A program made the position numbers and the translations under genes. The notes below the pieces were generated by a model. It had not been told where the DNA came from, searched no databases, and saw only the letters and a list, made by a program, of their open reading frames with translations. Below, one piece after another: positions 48,559 to 56,815 of a stretch of 64,000 nt of DNA. The first letter of the stretch is position 1. Each line of letters begins with the position of its first letter. Origin of the DNA: Streptomyces sp. G-G2 (GTDB taxonomy: Bacteria > Actinomycetota > Actinomycetes > Streptomycetales > Streptomycetaceae); assembly GCF_030063135.1 (NCBI RefSeq), contig NZ_JASISO010000026.1:53443-117442 (forward strand), written 5' to 3'.

Positions 48559-49983
48559 TCACCGGGAGCCGCGGAACCCGGCCCCCTCCACGATCAGGCC
48601 CGCCACCAGGGCCCCCGTCATCCCGGCGTGCGCCAGCCCGCCGCCGGGGTGCGCCCAGCCGCCCGCCAGGTACAGCCCGGGCAGGGCCGTCGCGTTGGCG
48701 GGGTAGAGCATCCGGCCGTCCGCGCCCGCGAGGGCGGGCGGCGGAACCGCGCCCCCCGCGGCGCCCGTGGCCTCCGCGACATCGGCCGGGGTGCGCGCCT
48801 CCTGCCACAGCAGCCGCTCCCGCAGCCCCGCAACGGCCCGCCCGGCCGCCGCCAGCAGCTCCTCGGCCGGTACCCCGGAAGCGGTGCACACAGCGCTCAC
48901 GGTGACCGCCTCGTGGTCCGCGTCGGGGCGCGTGGCGGGGTCGTCGGGCCGCAGCACGGTGACGGGGCGGGCACCGGGGGAGTGCACCACCGTCCGGTGG
49001 GCGGTGTCCGGGGGGCGCGGGCCGCGCAGCGCGAGGAACAGGGTGGTCCGGCTCAGCGCCTCCGTGCGCGGGACGACCGCGCCCCCGGGCCAGGGCAGCG
49101 ACCCGGGCAGCAGCGGGACGAGGAGCCCCCGGGGATCGGCCCCGCAGACCACCGCGTCGGCTTCGGCCCGGGTCCCGTCGGCCAGCAGTACCCCGGCCGC
49201 CCGGCCGTCGCGCTCCAGCACCTCCCGTACCGGGGCGCCGAAGCAGAACTCCACCTTCCGCTCCCGGCAGCGCTCGTACACGGCGGTGGCCAGCTCCCGG
49301 ATCCCGCCGCGGACGTACCAGCTGCCGAAGGTCTGCTCCATGTACGGGAGCACCACGGCGGAGGCCGGAGCGGTCCGCGGGTCCACGCCGTGCCCCAGCA
49401 CCATCGCCTCCAGCAGGGTGGCGAGCGGCCCGCCCAGCTCCCGCCGGGCCACCTCGGCCAGCGTCGGCGGGCGGCGGCGCAGCAGCCCGCTGCCCCGCAG
49501 CGCGGGGTAGGGGTCGCGGGCCAGTACCTGCCAGTCGGGCCACAGGGGCTCCTCCAGCAGCGGGCGGCGGGTGGCGTCCCAGGCGCTGCGGGCCCGCCCG
49601 AGCACCCCGCTCCAGCGCTCCCCGGCGCCCGCGCCGAAGGCTTGGTCGAGGACGGTGGCGACGCCGCCGCGCGAGGCGTTGGGGAGGGTGACGTCCGTGC
49701 CGTCGGCCAGCAGGTGCCGGGCCGAGGGGTCCACCTGGACCGGCTCGGCGCACTCCTCCAGAGGGCGCTTTCCGGTCTTCACGAACAGGTCGCGGTAGAC
49801 GGCGGGGAGGTGCAGCAGGCCAGGGCCGGTGTCGAAGACGAAGCCGTCGCGCTCGAAGCGCCCCACCGCTCCGCCGTAGGTCGCCGAGCGCTCGTACACC
49901 GTCACCCGGTGGCCCGCCACAGCCAGCCGGGCGGCCGTCGCCATCGCGCCCATCCCGGCGCCGATCACCGCAATTCGTGCCAT
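48559..49983 (-). CDS. Phytoene desaturase-like FAD-dependent oxidoreductase
   Basis: The 474-residue protein begins with the FAD loop VIGAGMGAMATAARLAVAG (about 5-23) and YERSATYGGAVGRFERDGFVFDTGPGLLHLP, the pattern of CrtI-type carotenoid desaturases and related retinol-saturase-like enzymes. The C-terminal YLAGGWAHPGGGLAHAGMTGALVA block completes the family pattern. No other carotenoid genes lie beside it, so the substrate is uncertain. The ATG (49983) follows TAGGGT by seven bases, consistent with leaderless transcription. Confidence 0.85.
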   Translation of the reverse strand: MARIAVIGAGMGAMATAARLAVAGHRVTVYERSATYGGAVGRFERDGFVFDTGPGLLHLPAVYRDLFVKTGKRPLEECAEPVQVDPSARHLLADGTDVTLPNASRGGVATVLDQAFGAGAGERWSGVLGRARSAWDATRRPLLEEPLWPDWQVLARDPYPALRGSGLLRRRPPTLAEVARRELGGPLATLLEAMVLGHGVDPRTAPASAVVLPYMEQTFGSWYVRGGIRELATAVYERCRERKVEFCFGAPVREVLERDGRAAGVLLADGTRAEADAVVCGADPRGLLVPLLPGSLPWPGGAVVPRTEALSRTTLFLALRGPRPPDTAHRTVVHSPGARPVTVLRPDDPATRPDADHEAVTVSAVCTASGVPAEELLAAAGRAVAGLRERLLWQEARTPADVAEATGAAGGAVPPPALAGADGRMLYPANATALPGLYLAGGWAHPGGGLAHAGMTGALVAGLIVEGAGFRGSR

Positions 49984-50001
49984 GCGTCCGACCCTACCGA
50001 G

Positions 50002-50619
50002 TCACCCCGGTGGCCTCGTCGGCGAGGCATGGGCCAGCCGTTTCTCCTCGCGGCGCTGGGCCCGGCGGCGCCGGAAGCGGCGGATCCGGCTCCAGAGGTA
50101 GAAGAGCAGGGCGAGCCCGATGAGCAGCAGCACCCCGGCGATGACGGCGGCGGCCTGCGGGTTGAACATGGCGAAGGTGACGATCCCGCCGACCCCGAGG
50201 TCCTCGGCCGTGCTCAGCGCGATGTTGGTGAACGGCTCGGGCGAGGTGTTCACCGCCATCCGGGTGCCCGCCTTGACGAAATGGCTGGCCAGCGCGGTGG
50301 ACCCGCCGACGGCCCCGGCGGCGATGTCGGAGAGGGAGCCGCTCTGTCCGGCCAGCAGCGCGCCGACGACGGCCCCGGAGACGGGGCGGATGACGGTGTG
50401 GACGGTGTCCCAGAGCGAGTCCACGTACGGGATCTTGTCGGCGACGGCCTCGCAGAGGAACAGGACGGCCGCGACGATGAGGACGTCGGTGCGCTGGAGC
50501 GAGGCGGGCACCTCGTCGGTGACCCCGGTCGCGCCGAAGATGCCGAGCAGCAGGACCACGGCGTAGGCGTTGATTCCGCTGGCCCAGCCGCTGGTGAAGA
50601 CCAGGGGGAGGACACTCAC
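50002..50619 (-). CDS. DUF4126 membrane protein
   Basis: The 205-residue protein belongs to the DUF4126 family of membrane proteins. It has several hydrophobic helices, the first in LVFTSGWASGINAYAVVLLLGIFG, and glycine-rich segments (GAVVGALLAGQSG, GGSTALASHFVKAG) that look like a small-molecule channel or transporter, followed by a basic tail. GTG 50619 is chosen from the family start; GTG 50637 is possible. A hairpin 3' of the DUF3040 gene lies upstream. Function unknown. Confidence 0.82.
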   Translation of the reverse strand: MSVLPLVFTSGWASGINAYAVVLLLGIFGATGVTDEVPASLQRTDVLIVAAVLFLCEAVADKIPYVDSLWDTVHTVIRPVSGAVVGALLAGQSGSLSDIAAGAVGGSTALASHFVKAGTRMAVNTSPEPFTNIALSTAEDLGVGGIVTFAMFNPQAAAVIAGVLLLIGLALLFYLWSRIRRFRRRRAQRREEKRLAHASPTRPPG

Positions 50620-50690
50620 CCGGTCATCATGCAGCACCCGGGCCCGGCCGGGCGTTGCGAACCGCCAGACGGGACGGGGCCGGACCGGAA

Positions 50691-50723
50691 AGGGGATGAG
50701 CGCCGTTCAGGCGCTCATCCCCT
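50691..50723 (-). terminator. Terminator after the DUF3040 gene
   Basis: A perfect 14-bp stem, arm AGGGGATGAGCGCC (50691-50704) with 50710-50723 and a 5-base loop. It lies between the DUF3040 stop and the DUF4126 start on the minus strand. Confidence 0.8.
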
Positions 50724-50744
50724 CACCGAAAGTTTTGCGGGGCC

Positions 50745-51143
50745 CTACTGGCCCTGCTCGTCACGGCGTCGCTGCCACCGCTGCTCGATCCGGTTCATCA
50801 TGGTCCGGCGCTGCCGGTTCTGGTCGTGGCCCGCGTCACCGGCGCCGGCCACGGGATGCTCGCCAGGTTTGGGTGCCTTGCGCCATCCGGTGACCGCGAG
50901 AACCGCACAGCCCAGCATGACGAGGAACCCCACCACACTGACCCAGATCAGGTTCTGCGCGACCATTCCGGTCATGAGGAGCGCGATACCCACCAGAAAG
51001 CCTGCGACTGCCTGGTAGACCCGTCGTCGGGTGTACGTACGCAGCCCGCTTCCCTCAAGCGCTGTCGCGAACTTGGGATCTTCGGCGTACAGCGCTCGCT
51101 CCATCTGCTCGAGCATTCGCTGCTCGTGCTCCGAGAGCGGCAC
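50745..51143 (-). CDS. DUF3040 two-helix membrane protein
   Basis: The 132-residue protein belongs to the DUF3040 family of actinobacterial membrane proteins. It begins with the typical PLSEHEQRMLEQMERALYAEDPKFA, has two membrane helices near 45-65 and 70-90 and a basic C-terminal tail. AGGAGG lies six bases before the GTG start (51143). Function is unknown; the family is common near cell-division genes, and this copy is 11 kb from rsmH-ftsL. Confidence 0.88.
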   Translation of the reverse strand: MPLSEHEQRMLEQMERALYAEDPKFATALEGSGLRTYTRRRVYQAVAGFLVGIALLMTGMVAQNLIWVSVVGFLVMLGCAVLAVTGWRKAPKPGEHPVAGAGDAGHDQNRQRRTMMNRIEQRWQRRRDEQGQ

Positions 51144-51393
51144 GGGAGTCCTCCTCATCCGTCGGTCGCGCGGGGTAGCGACCAGGGGTCCCCTCCAGGA
51201 TAGGCAGGGAATCGCCCCCGTGAAACCCGCCCCTCTACGCCATTTCGCCAAACCGTACCGTCGTAAGGGCGGTCGTTGAGGCGCTTATTCCCCAATGGCC
51301 CGTCCACCATGCCGACGGTGTCCCCCGATCATACGGGGCCGACCGGCTGAACGGGGTGCCGACGGCACACTCCGTTCACGGCAGCGCCGCAGA

Positions 51394-52152
51394 TCAGACG
51401 CGCTTCTCGCCCAGGACGTGCAGCTGCGTGGCGACCGCGTGGAAGGCGGGCAGCTCGGCCGCCGCTTCCTCCAGGCGCAGCAGTGCTTCGACGGCTCCCG
51501 GCTCGGTGTCCACCAGGACTCCGGGGACCAGGTCGGCGAAGATCCGCACGCCGTGCACGGAGCCGACCGCGAGGCCCGCTCCGGCGACCAGTTCGCTGAG
51601 CTGGTCGGCGGTGAACCGGCGCGGCATCGGGTCACCGGCGCCCCAGCGGCCCGCCGGGTCGGTCAGGGCCGTCCGGGCCTCGGTGAAGTGCCCGGCCAGC
51701 GCGCGGGCCAGGACGGCTCCGCCGAGTCCGGCGCCGAGCAGGCTGAGCGTGCCGCCGGGCCGCAGCGCCGCGACGGCGTTGGCCACGCCCTCGGCCGGGT
51801 CGTCGACGTACTCCAGCACGCCGTGGCACAGCACCACGTCGTACGCCTCGCGGTCGACGACGTCGAGCAGGCCCTGGGCATCGCCCTGGACCCCGCGGAC
51901 CAGGTCGGCGACCCCGGCCTCGGCGACCCGGCGCTCCAGCCCGAACAGCGCGTTCGGGCTGGGGTCGACCACGGTCACGCGGTGGCCGAGCCGGGCCACC
52001 GGGACGGCGAACTTGCCGGTGCCGCCACCGGTGTCCAGTACGTCGAGCACATCCCGCCCGGTCGCCTTGACCCGGCGGTCGAGGGCCTCCTTCAGGACCT
52101 CCCACACCACGGCGGTGCGGAGGGAGGCACGGGGGCGGGAAGTGTCCGACAC
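51394..52152 (-). CDS. Class I SAM-dependent methyltransferase
   Basis: The 252-residue protein has a Rossmann-type methyltransferase fold: motif I VLDTGGGTGKFAVPVA (about 38-53), the acidic end of strand 2 in VTVVDPSP, and motif IV DVVLCHGVLEYVDDP. The substrate is unknown. GTG 52152 is chosen from the SD-like GAGGAGCC before it. Two genes of unrelated families flank it on the same strand. The GTG is preceded by a gap of only 71 bases from the HEPN gene. Confidence 0.85.
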   Translation of the reverse strand: MSDTSRPRASLRTAVVWEVLKEALDRRVKATGRDVLDVLDTGGGTGKFAVPVARLGHRVTVVDPSPNALFGLERRVAEAGVADLVRGVQGDAQGLLDVVDREAYDVVLCHGVLEYVDDPAEGVANAVAALRPGGTLSLLGAGLGGAVLARALAGHFTEARTALTDPAGRWGAGDPMPRRFTADQLSELVAGAGLAVGSVHGVRIFADLVPGVLVDTEPGAVEALLRLEEAAAELPAFHAVATQLHVLGEKRV

Positions 52153-52223
52153 GGCTGATGGCTCCTCGGCGCTGAAGGGTGAGCGGTCCGGCCCCACCCT
52201 ATTGCCTTCGCCGTCCGCTCAGG

Positions 52224-52697
52224 TCATCCCAGCTCGGGGCGGCCCGCCCGGGGTTCCGGCAGGGTCGGCCGGAGCTCCAGCATCCGTTCCACCAGCCGCA
52301 GGAACATCCCCGTGGCCCGCACCAGGTCGTCCGCGTCGCGGGTGCTCGCCGCGTCGGCTATCCCCGCCTCGGCCCGGGCCCGGCGGGCGGCCCCCGAGGC
52401 GAAGAGGGCGCTCCACTCCGTCAGCTCCGGGGCCACCTGGGGGAGCACCTCCCAGGCGCTGCGGATCCGGGGCCGCCTGCGCGGGTGCACCGGTTCGGGC
52501 CGCCCGCGCGCGGCGAGCACCGCCGCGGCGGTGCGCAGGGCCGCGAGGTGGGCGGTGGCATAGCGCTCGTTGGCCCGGGGCAGACGCGCGGCCTCGGCAA
52601 GCCCGCGACGGGCCTTGTCGAGCAGCTCGACGGCGGCCGGAGGGGCAGCGGACTTGCGCGCGACGGGATGGACAGGGGACGGGGACGGTGTGGCCAT
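52224..52697 (-). CDS. SAV_6107-family HEPN domain protein
   Basis: The 157-residue protein matches the SAV_6107 family of HEPN-type helical domains. A disordered N-terminus (SPSPVHPVARKSAAPP) is followed by a five-helix bundle. The HEPN RX4-6H motif is not obvious. The ATG (52697) follows AGGAGG. HEPN proteins often act as toxins or RNases, but this short family is chromosomal and conserved, so a housekeeping role is equally likely. Confidence 0.8.
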   Translation of the reverse strand: MATPSPSPVHPVARKSAAPPAAVELLDKARRGLAEAARLPRANERYATAHLAALRTAAAVLAARGRPEPVHPRRRPRIRSAWEVLPQVAPELTEWSALFASGAARRARAEAGIADAASTRDADDLVRATGMFLRLVERMLELRPTLPEPRAGRPELG

Positions 52698-52863
52698 GAC
52701 GAACCTCCTGTCGTTGCGTGGAGCGTTGCGTGCACCCGTACGGGGTGCGGACTTCCCCTCCATCGTGAGGGCACCCACTGACAATCGTTCTGACCTGCGG
52801 GTTCCCCCCTTTGGCTGGACAACACCCCCCGGATGTGCGGTTCGTGGAGCCATGGTGATAGTT

Positions 52864-52887
52864 TTTGCACTGACCAGTCAGTTCAAA
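52864..52887. promoter_or_regulatory. Palindromic operator of the ABC/YhgE/TetR operon
   Basis: TTTGCACTGAC and GTCAGTTCAAA pair at 10 of 11 positions around CA; the core ACTGAC-CA-GTCAGT is perfect. It overlaps the likely transcription start 15-38 bases before the ATPase gene and has the form of a TetR-family operator. The TetR gene at 55863 is the probable binder. Confidence 0.75.
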
Positions 52888-52901
52888 AAGAGGGGGAGGG
52901 T

Positions 52902-53792
52902 GTGGACAGCCCGCACGGAGCGGCCGTCAAGGCCGAGGACTTCGGACTCAAAGGCCCACGAGGCTGGGTCTTCCGGGGAGTGTCGTTCGACGCTCCGGCC
53001 GGTTCGCTGATCGCCGTCGAGGGGCCCTCCGGCAGTGGCCGGACCTGCCTGCTCCTCGCGCTCACCGGCCGCATGAAGCCCACCGAGGGATCCGCCGAGA
53101 TCGGCCGCCACCGGCTGCCGAAGAAGATGGCCGCGGTCCGCCGGATCGCCGCCCTCGGCCCGGTCCCCGGGGTCACCGACCTCGATCCCGCGCTCACCGT
53201 CGCTGAGCAGCTGCGCGAGGGCGCCCTGCTCCAGCGCCGCTACGACGCCCCCGTCCGGGCCCTGTTCCGCCCCCGCGCCGAGCGCGCGTCGAGCGCCGCG
53301 GCCCGGATCGAGGCCGTCCTGGCCGCCGTAGGACTGCGCCTGGAGAGCCTGCCCAAGGGTCCGCGCACCTCCGTGCGCGACCTGGAACGGCTCGAAGCCC
53401 TGCGGCTCTCGGTGGCCATCGCGCTGCTCGGCGGCCCCCGGCTGCTGGCCGTCGACGACACCGACCTCAAGCTCTCCGACGCGGAACGCGCCGAGGCCTG
53501 GACCCTGCTGCGGCACATCGCCGACTCCGGCACCACCGTCCTGGCCGTCTGCAGCGAGGCCCCCGAGGACGCACTGGTCCTGCGCACGGCCGCGGCCCGC
53601 CCCGCGGCCACCAGCACGGACACGGGTACGGACGCCGACACCGAGCCCGTCACCGAGCCCGTCACCGAGCCCGTCACCGAGCCCGGAACGGCCCCTGCCA
53701 CGGCCACCGCCGCCGAATCCGACGCCGACACCGACACCGGAACCGACACGAAGGGGGCGGCGGATGCGCTCGCCGAAGCTCGCCGCGCTTGA
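52902..53792 (+). CDS. Degenerate ABC-type ATPase, YhgE partner
   Basis: The 296-residue protein follows the layout of an ABC ATPase but its catalytic motifs are altered. The Walker A reads GPSGSGRTC with arginine in place of the lysine. No Q-loop glutamine is visible, the LSGGQ signature is replaced around VRDLERLEAL, the Walker B is LLAVDD with Asp where Glu is expected, and the H-loop His is Cys (LAVCSE). ATP hydrolysis is therefore doubtful. The last 50 residues are a Thr/Asp/Glu repeat (TEPVTEPVTEPVTEP). GTG start; the 3' end overlaps the YhgE gene by 29 bases. Confidence 0.85.
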   Translation: MDSPHGAAVKAEDFGLKGPRGWVFRGVSFDAPAGSLIAVEGPSGSGRTCLLLALTGRMKPTEGSAEIGRHRLPKKMAAVRRIAALGPVPGVTDLDPALTVAEQLREGALLQRRYDAPVRALFRPRAERASSAAARIEAVLAAVGLRLESLPKGPRTSVRDLERLEALRLSVAIALLGGPRLLAVDDTDLKLSDAERAEAWTLLRHIADSGTTVLAVCSEAPEDALVLRTAAARPAATSTDTGTDADTEPVTEPVTEPVTEPGTAPATATAAESDADTDTGTDTKGAADALAEARRA

Positions 53793-55848
53793 GCTCAAGC
53801 GGTTCGGCCGGGGGAAGCTGCCCGCCGCCGCGCTCGTGGCCCTCCTCCTGCTCCCGCTGCTCTACGGCGCCCTCTACCTCTGCTCGTTCTGGGACCCGTA
53901 CAGCCGCCTCGACAAGATCCCGGTCGCGCTCGTCAACGCCGACAAGGGCGCCGACGCCGCGGGCAAGCACATCGACGCGGGCGGGGAGATCACCAAGAAG
54001 CTGCACGCCAGCAAGACCTTCGACTGGCACGAGGTCGACGCGGGCGAGGCCGCCAAGGGCCTGGAGAAGGGGAAGTACTACCTCTCCCTGACCATGCCCG
54101 CCGACTTCAGCAAGAAGATCGCCTCCAGCTCCGGCGACGACCCCACCACCAGCGCGCTCCAGGTCCGCACCAACGACGCGAACAACTACATCGTCGGGTC
54201 GATCTCGCGCACCGTCTTCGCCGAGGTCCGTTCCGCCGCGACGGCCAACGCCTCCCGCGGCTTCCTCGACAAGATCTTCGTCTCCTTCTCCGACCTGCAC
54301 GACAAGACCGCCGAGGCCGCCGACGGCGCCGACAAGCTCAAGGACGGCGCGGGCAAGGCCAAGCAGGGCGCCCAGGACCTCGCCGACGGTCTCGACACCG
54401 CCAAGGAGAAGACCGGCGAACTGGCGGGCGGCATCAGGAAGCTCGACACCGCCGCCGGACAGCTGGAGACCGGTACGCGGGACATCGCGTCCGGCACCCA
54501 GACCCTCGCCGACAAGGTCCACGGCGCCGCCGACAAGGCCCGCCCGCTGATCAAGGACCCCAAGCAGCTCTCGGACACCGCCGAACTGGTCGCCGACACC
54601 GCGCACACCGTCAACAACCACCTCGACACCTTCGCCAAGAAGGCCCCCGAGGCCGCGCGCGTCACCCAGCGGGTCTCCACCGGCGCGGCTTCCGTCTACG
54701 CCGACGTCTGCACCAAGGCCACCGGCCCGCAGCCCGCCTCCTGCCCGCAGCTCAAGAAGGTCAAGGACGACGCGGCCGAGGCCGCCGAACTCTCCGCCGA
54801 TGTGAACACCCTGGTCAAGGACGCGAACGGCGACCTCGGCAAGCTCAAGGGCCAGCTGACCACCCTGGAGAAGCAGGCCCGCGACCTCGCCGAGAAGGCC
54901 CCCTCCCTCTCCTCCGACCTCGACGCGGCCGTCACCAAGGTCGACGCCCTGAACACCGGCGCCCACAAGGTCGCCAAGGGCATGACCCAGCTCCACACCG
55001 GCCTCGGCACCGCCGCCAGCGGCTCCTCCGGCCTGGAGAGCGGCGTCGGCAAGCTCGGCGACGGCGCGCACAGCCTCGACGGCGGCATGTTCAAGCTGGT
55101 CGACGGCACGGGCGACCTCGCCACCGGGCTCCACGACGGCGTGGGCAAGATCCCCGACTACGACCAGCCGCAGCGCGACGCCCGCACCGAGGTCATGGCC
55201 GACCCGGTCAAGCTGGCCAGCCAGTCCCTGCACAAGGCGCCCAACTACGGCACCGGCTTCGCCCCGTACTTCATCCCGCTCTCCCTCTGGGTCGGCGCGA
55301 TGGTCGCCTACATGCTGATCGCCCCGCTCAACAAGCGGGCCCTGGCCGCGGGCGCCTCGCCCTGGCGGGTGGCCCTGGCGGGCTGGCTGCCGGTGGCCGG
55401 GCTGGGCGTCGTACAGGTGGGCGCGCTGATGTCCGTACTGCACTGGGGACTGGGCCTGGAGATGGCCCGGCCCGCCCTCACCATCGGCTTCCTCGCCGTG
55501 ACCACGGCCTGCTTCTCGGCGATCGTGCAGTGGATGAACGCCAAGTTCGGGGCGGCCGGGCGGATCCTCGTCCTCGTCGCGCTGATGCTCCAGCTGACGT
55601 CGGCGGGCGGCACCTACCCCGTTCAGACCAGCCCCGGCTTCTTCGGCTGGATCCACCCCTACCTCCCGATGTCCTACGTCGTCGAGGGCTTGCGGCGGCT
55701 GATCAGCGGCGGCGACCTCGCCCCCGTGTGGCAGGGCTTCGGAGTCCTGGCCGCCTTCACCGTCGGGGCCCTGGCCCTCACCGCCCTCGCCGCCCGCGGC
55801 AAGCAGGTGTGGACCATGGACCGGCTGCACCCCGACCTGAGCCTGTAG
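53764..55848 (+). CDS. YhgE/Pip-family membrane protein
   Basis: The 694-residue protein has one membrane helix near the N-terminus (about 18-40), a long external coiled-coil region (about 150-455), and a C-terminal group of five or six helices (about 500-680, with YMLIAPLNKRALAAG). This is the YhgE/Pip architecture, also shared with EsaA of type VII secretion and phage-infection proteins. The gene overlaps the degenerate ATPase by 29 bases and is followed by a TetR regulator. It may be a lipid or drug exporter or a secretion component. Confidence 0.9.
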   Translation: MRSPKLAALELKRFGRGKLPAAALVALLLLPLLYGALYLCSFWDPYSRLDKIPVALVNADKGADAAGKHIDAGGEITKKLHASKTFDWHEVDAGEAAKGLEKGKYYLSLTMPADFSKKIASSSGDDPTTSALQVRTNDANNYIVGSISRTVFAEVRSAATANASRGFLDKIFVSFSDLHDKTAEAADGADKLKDGAGKAKQGAQDLADGLDTAKEKTGELAGGIRKLDTAAGQLETGTRDIASGTQTLADKVHGAADKARPLIKDPKQLSDTAELVADTAHTVNNHLDTFAKKAPEAARVTQRVSTGAASVYADVCTKATGPQPASCPQLKKVKDDAAEAAELSADVNTLVKDANGDLGKLKGQLTTLEKQARDLAEKAPSLSSDLDAAVTKVDALNTGAHKVAKGMTQLHTGLGTAASGSSGLESGVGKLGDGAHSLDGGMFKLVDGTGDLATGLHDGVGKIPDYDQPQRDARTEVMADPVKLASQSLHKAPNYGTGFAPYFIPLSLWVGAMVAYMLIAPLNKRALAAGASPWRVALAGWLPVAGLGVVQVGALMSVLHWGLGLEMARPALTIGFLAVTTACFSAIVQWMNAKFGAAGRILVLVALMLQLTSAGGTYPVQTSPGFFGWIHPYLPMSYVVEGLRRLISGGDLAPVWQGFGVLAAFTVGALALTALAARGKQVWTMDRLHPDLSL

Positions 55849-55862
55849 AGAGCCGGGGACCT

Positions 55863-56504
55863 GTGAGAATCAGCGCCATGGACAGCAGCAGCACCGGTAC
55901 TGGCTCCGGTCGACGCCAGGCCACGCGGCAGAAGCTCTACGAAGCGGCCGTCACCCTCATCGCCGAACAGGGGTTCTCCGCGACTACGGTCGACGAGATC
56001 GCCGAACGGGCGGGAGTCGCGAAGGGCACCGTCTACTACAACTTCGCGAGCAAGACCGATCTCTTCGAGGAGCTGTTGCGGCACGGGGTCGGACTCCTGA
56101 CCGTCTCCCTGCGGACCGCCGCCGAGGAGACCGAGGCGCGCGGAGGCACCCGGGTCGAGGCGCTCGACCAGATGATCCGGGCCGGGCTCGTCTTCATCGA
56201 CCGCTACCCGGCCTTCACCCAGTTGTACGTCGCCGAACTCTGGCGGACGAACCGGGCCTGGCAGTCCACCCTGATGGTGGTCCGGCAGGAGGCGGTGGCC
56301 GTGGTGGAGACGGTGCTGCGGGAAGGGGTCGAGCGGGGGGAACTCAGCGCGGAGATCGACGTGCCGCTGACGGCGGCGGCGATGGTGGGGATGGTGCTGG
56401 TCGCCGCGCTGGACTGGCAGTCCTTCCAGAGCGAGCGGTCCATCGACGACGTGCACTCGGCGCTGTCGCTGCTGCTGCGGGGGCGGGTCAGCGGGAGTCG
56501 CTGA
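55863..56504 (+). CDS. TetR-family regulator
   Basis: The 213-residue protein has an N-terminal helix-turn-helix (about 20-70, ATRQKLYEAAVTLIAEQGFSATTVDEIAERAGVAKGTVYYNFASKTDLF) and a C-terminal ligand domain. It is the last gene of the ATPase-YhgE-TetR operon, starting 14 bases after the YhgE stop, and the palindrome at 52864-52887 is its likely operator. GTG 55863 is favoured because GGGGACC precedes it; ATG 55878 is possible. Confidence 0.9.
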   Translation: MRISAMDSSSTGTGSGRRQATRQKLYEAAVTLIAEQGFSATTVDEIAERAGVAKGTVYYNFASKTDLFEELLRHGVGLLTVSLRTAAEETEARGGTRVEALDQMIRAGLVFIDRYPAFTQLYVAELWRTNRAWQSTLMVVRQEAVAVVETVLREGVERGELSAEIDVPLTAAAMVGMVLVAALDWQSFQSERSIDDVHSALSLLLRGRVSGSR

Positions 56505-56542
56505 GTCGGCGGTGTCCCCCGGGCGGGGCGGCCGCGTAGAAC

Positions 56543-56575
56543 TGAGTATCCGTACCTAGGCGTGGAAATGAGTAC
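56543..56575. promoter_or_regulatory. MacR-like TGAGTA box with no full gene downstream
   Basis: TGAGTATCCGTACCTA (56543-56558) matches TGAGTAC-NN-GTACTCA at 11 of 14 positions; TGAGTAC recurs at 56569-56575. They are in a gap between two gene ends. Binding by MacR is not shown. Confidence 0.4.
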
Positions 56576-56621
56576 GCGCACGGATGGGCCTCCACCTGCG
56601 ATGACCGCAGACTGGGGGTGA
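56568..56621 (+). pseudogene. Possible remnant of a small gene, 17 codons
   Basis: An ATG frame MSTRTDGPPPAMTADWG ends in TGA (56619-56621), directly behind the MacR-like box. It may be the start of a lost or truncated gene, or chance. Confidence 0.25.
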
Positions 56622-56763
56622 CGGACGGGGCCTCGGCCCGCACCGCGGACACGGGGCCGCGGAGCGGGCCGGTGTTCCGCCGACGGGGGACGGGGGACGG
56701 ACGCCGGTGCGGTGGGCTCGGGGGGATCGAGCCCACCGCACCGGCGTTCCGCGTTTCCCGTGT

Positions 56764-56782
56764 CCTCGATCGCCGGACGGGC
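56764..56782 (-). repeat. Variant of the dispersed repeat
   Basis: The inverse-orientation copy CCTCGATCGCCGGACGGGC matches the element at 25503-25523 with one substitution over this length. It lies between two convergent genes. Confidence 0.7.
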
Positions 56783-56815
56783 CGGGTTTCGCTCGGCTCC
56801 GCGAGGGCGGGTCCG

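Larger units (their letters stand above)
56505..56815. other. 311-base gap with MacR-like box and dispersed repeat
   Basis: No full gene is seen between the convergent TetR and transglutaminase genes. It contains a MacR-like box (56543-56558), a second half-site at 56569-56575, a possible 17-codon frame (56568-56621) and a variant of the dispersed repeat (56764-56782). Confidence 0.6.

Noticed and set aside
47974..51018. A 1014-codon open frame on the plus strand opposite the desaturase-like and DUF4126 genes
   Set aside because: Same reason: shadow of real genes on the minus strand, no domain, biased composition.
52224..52697. HEPN protein as a toxin of a toxin-antitoxin pair
   Set aside because: No antitoxin gene is next to it and the RX4-6H catalytic motif is not evident.
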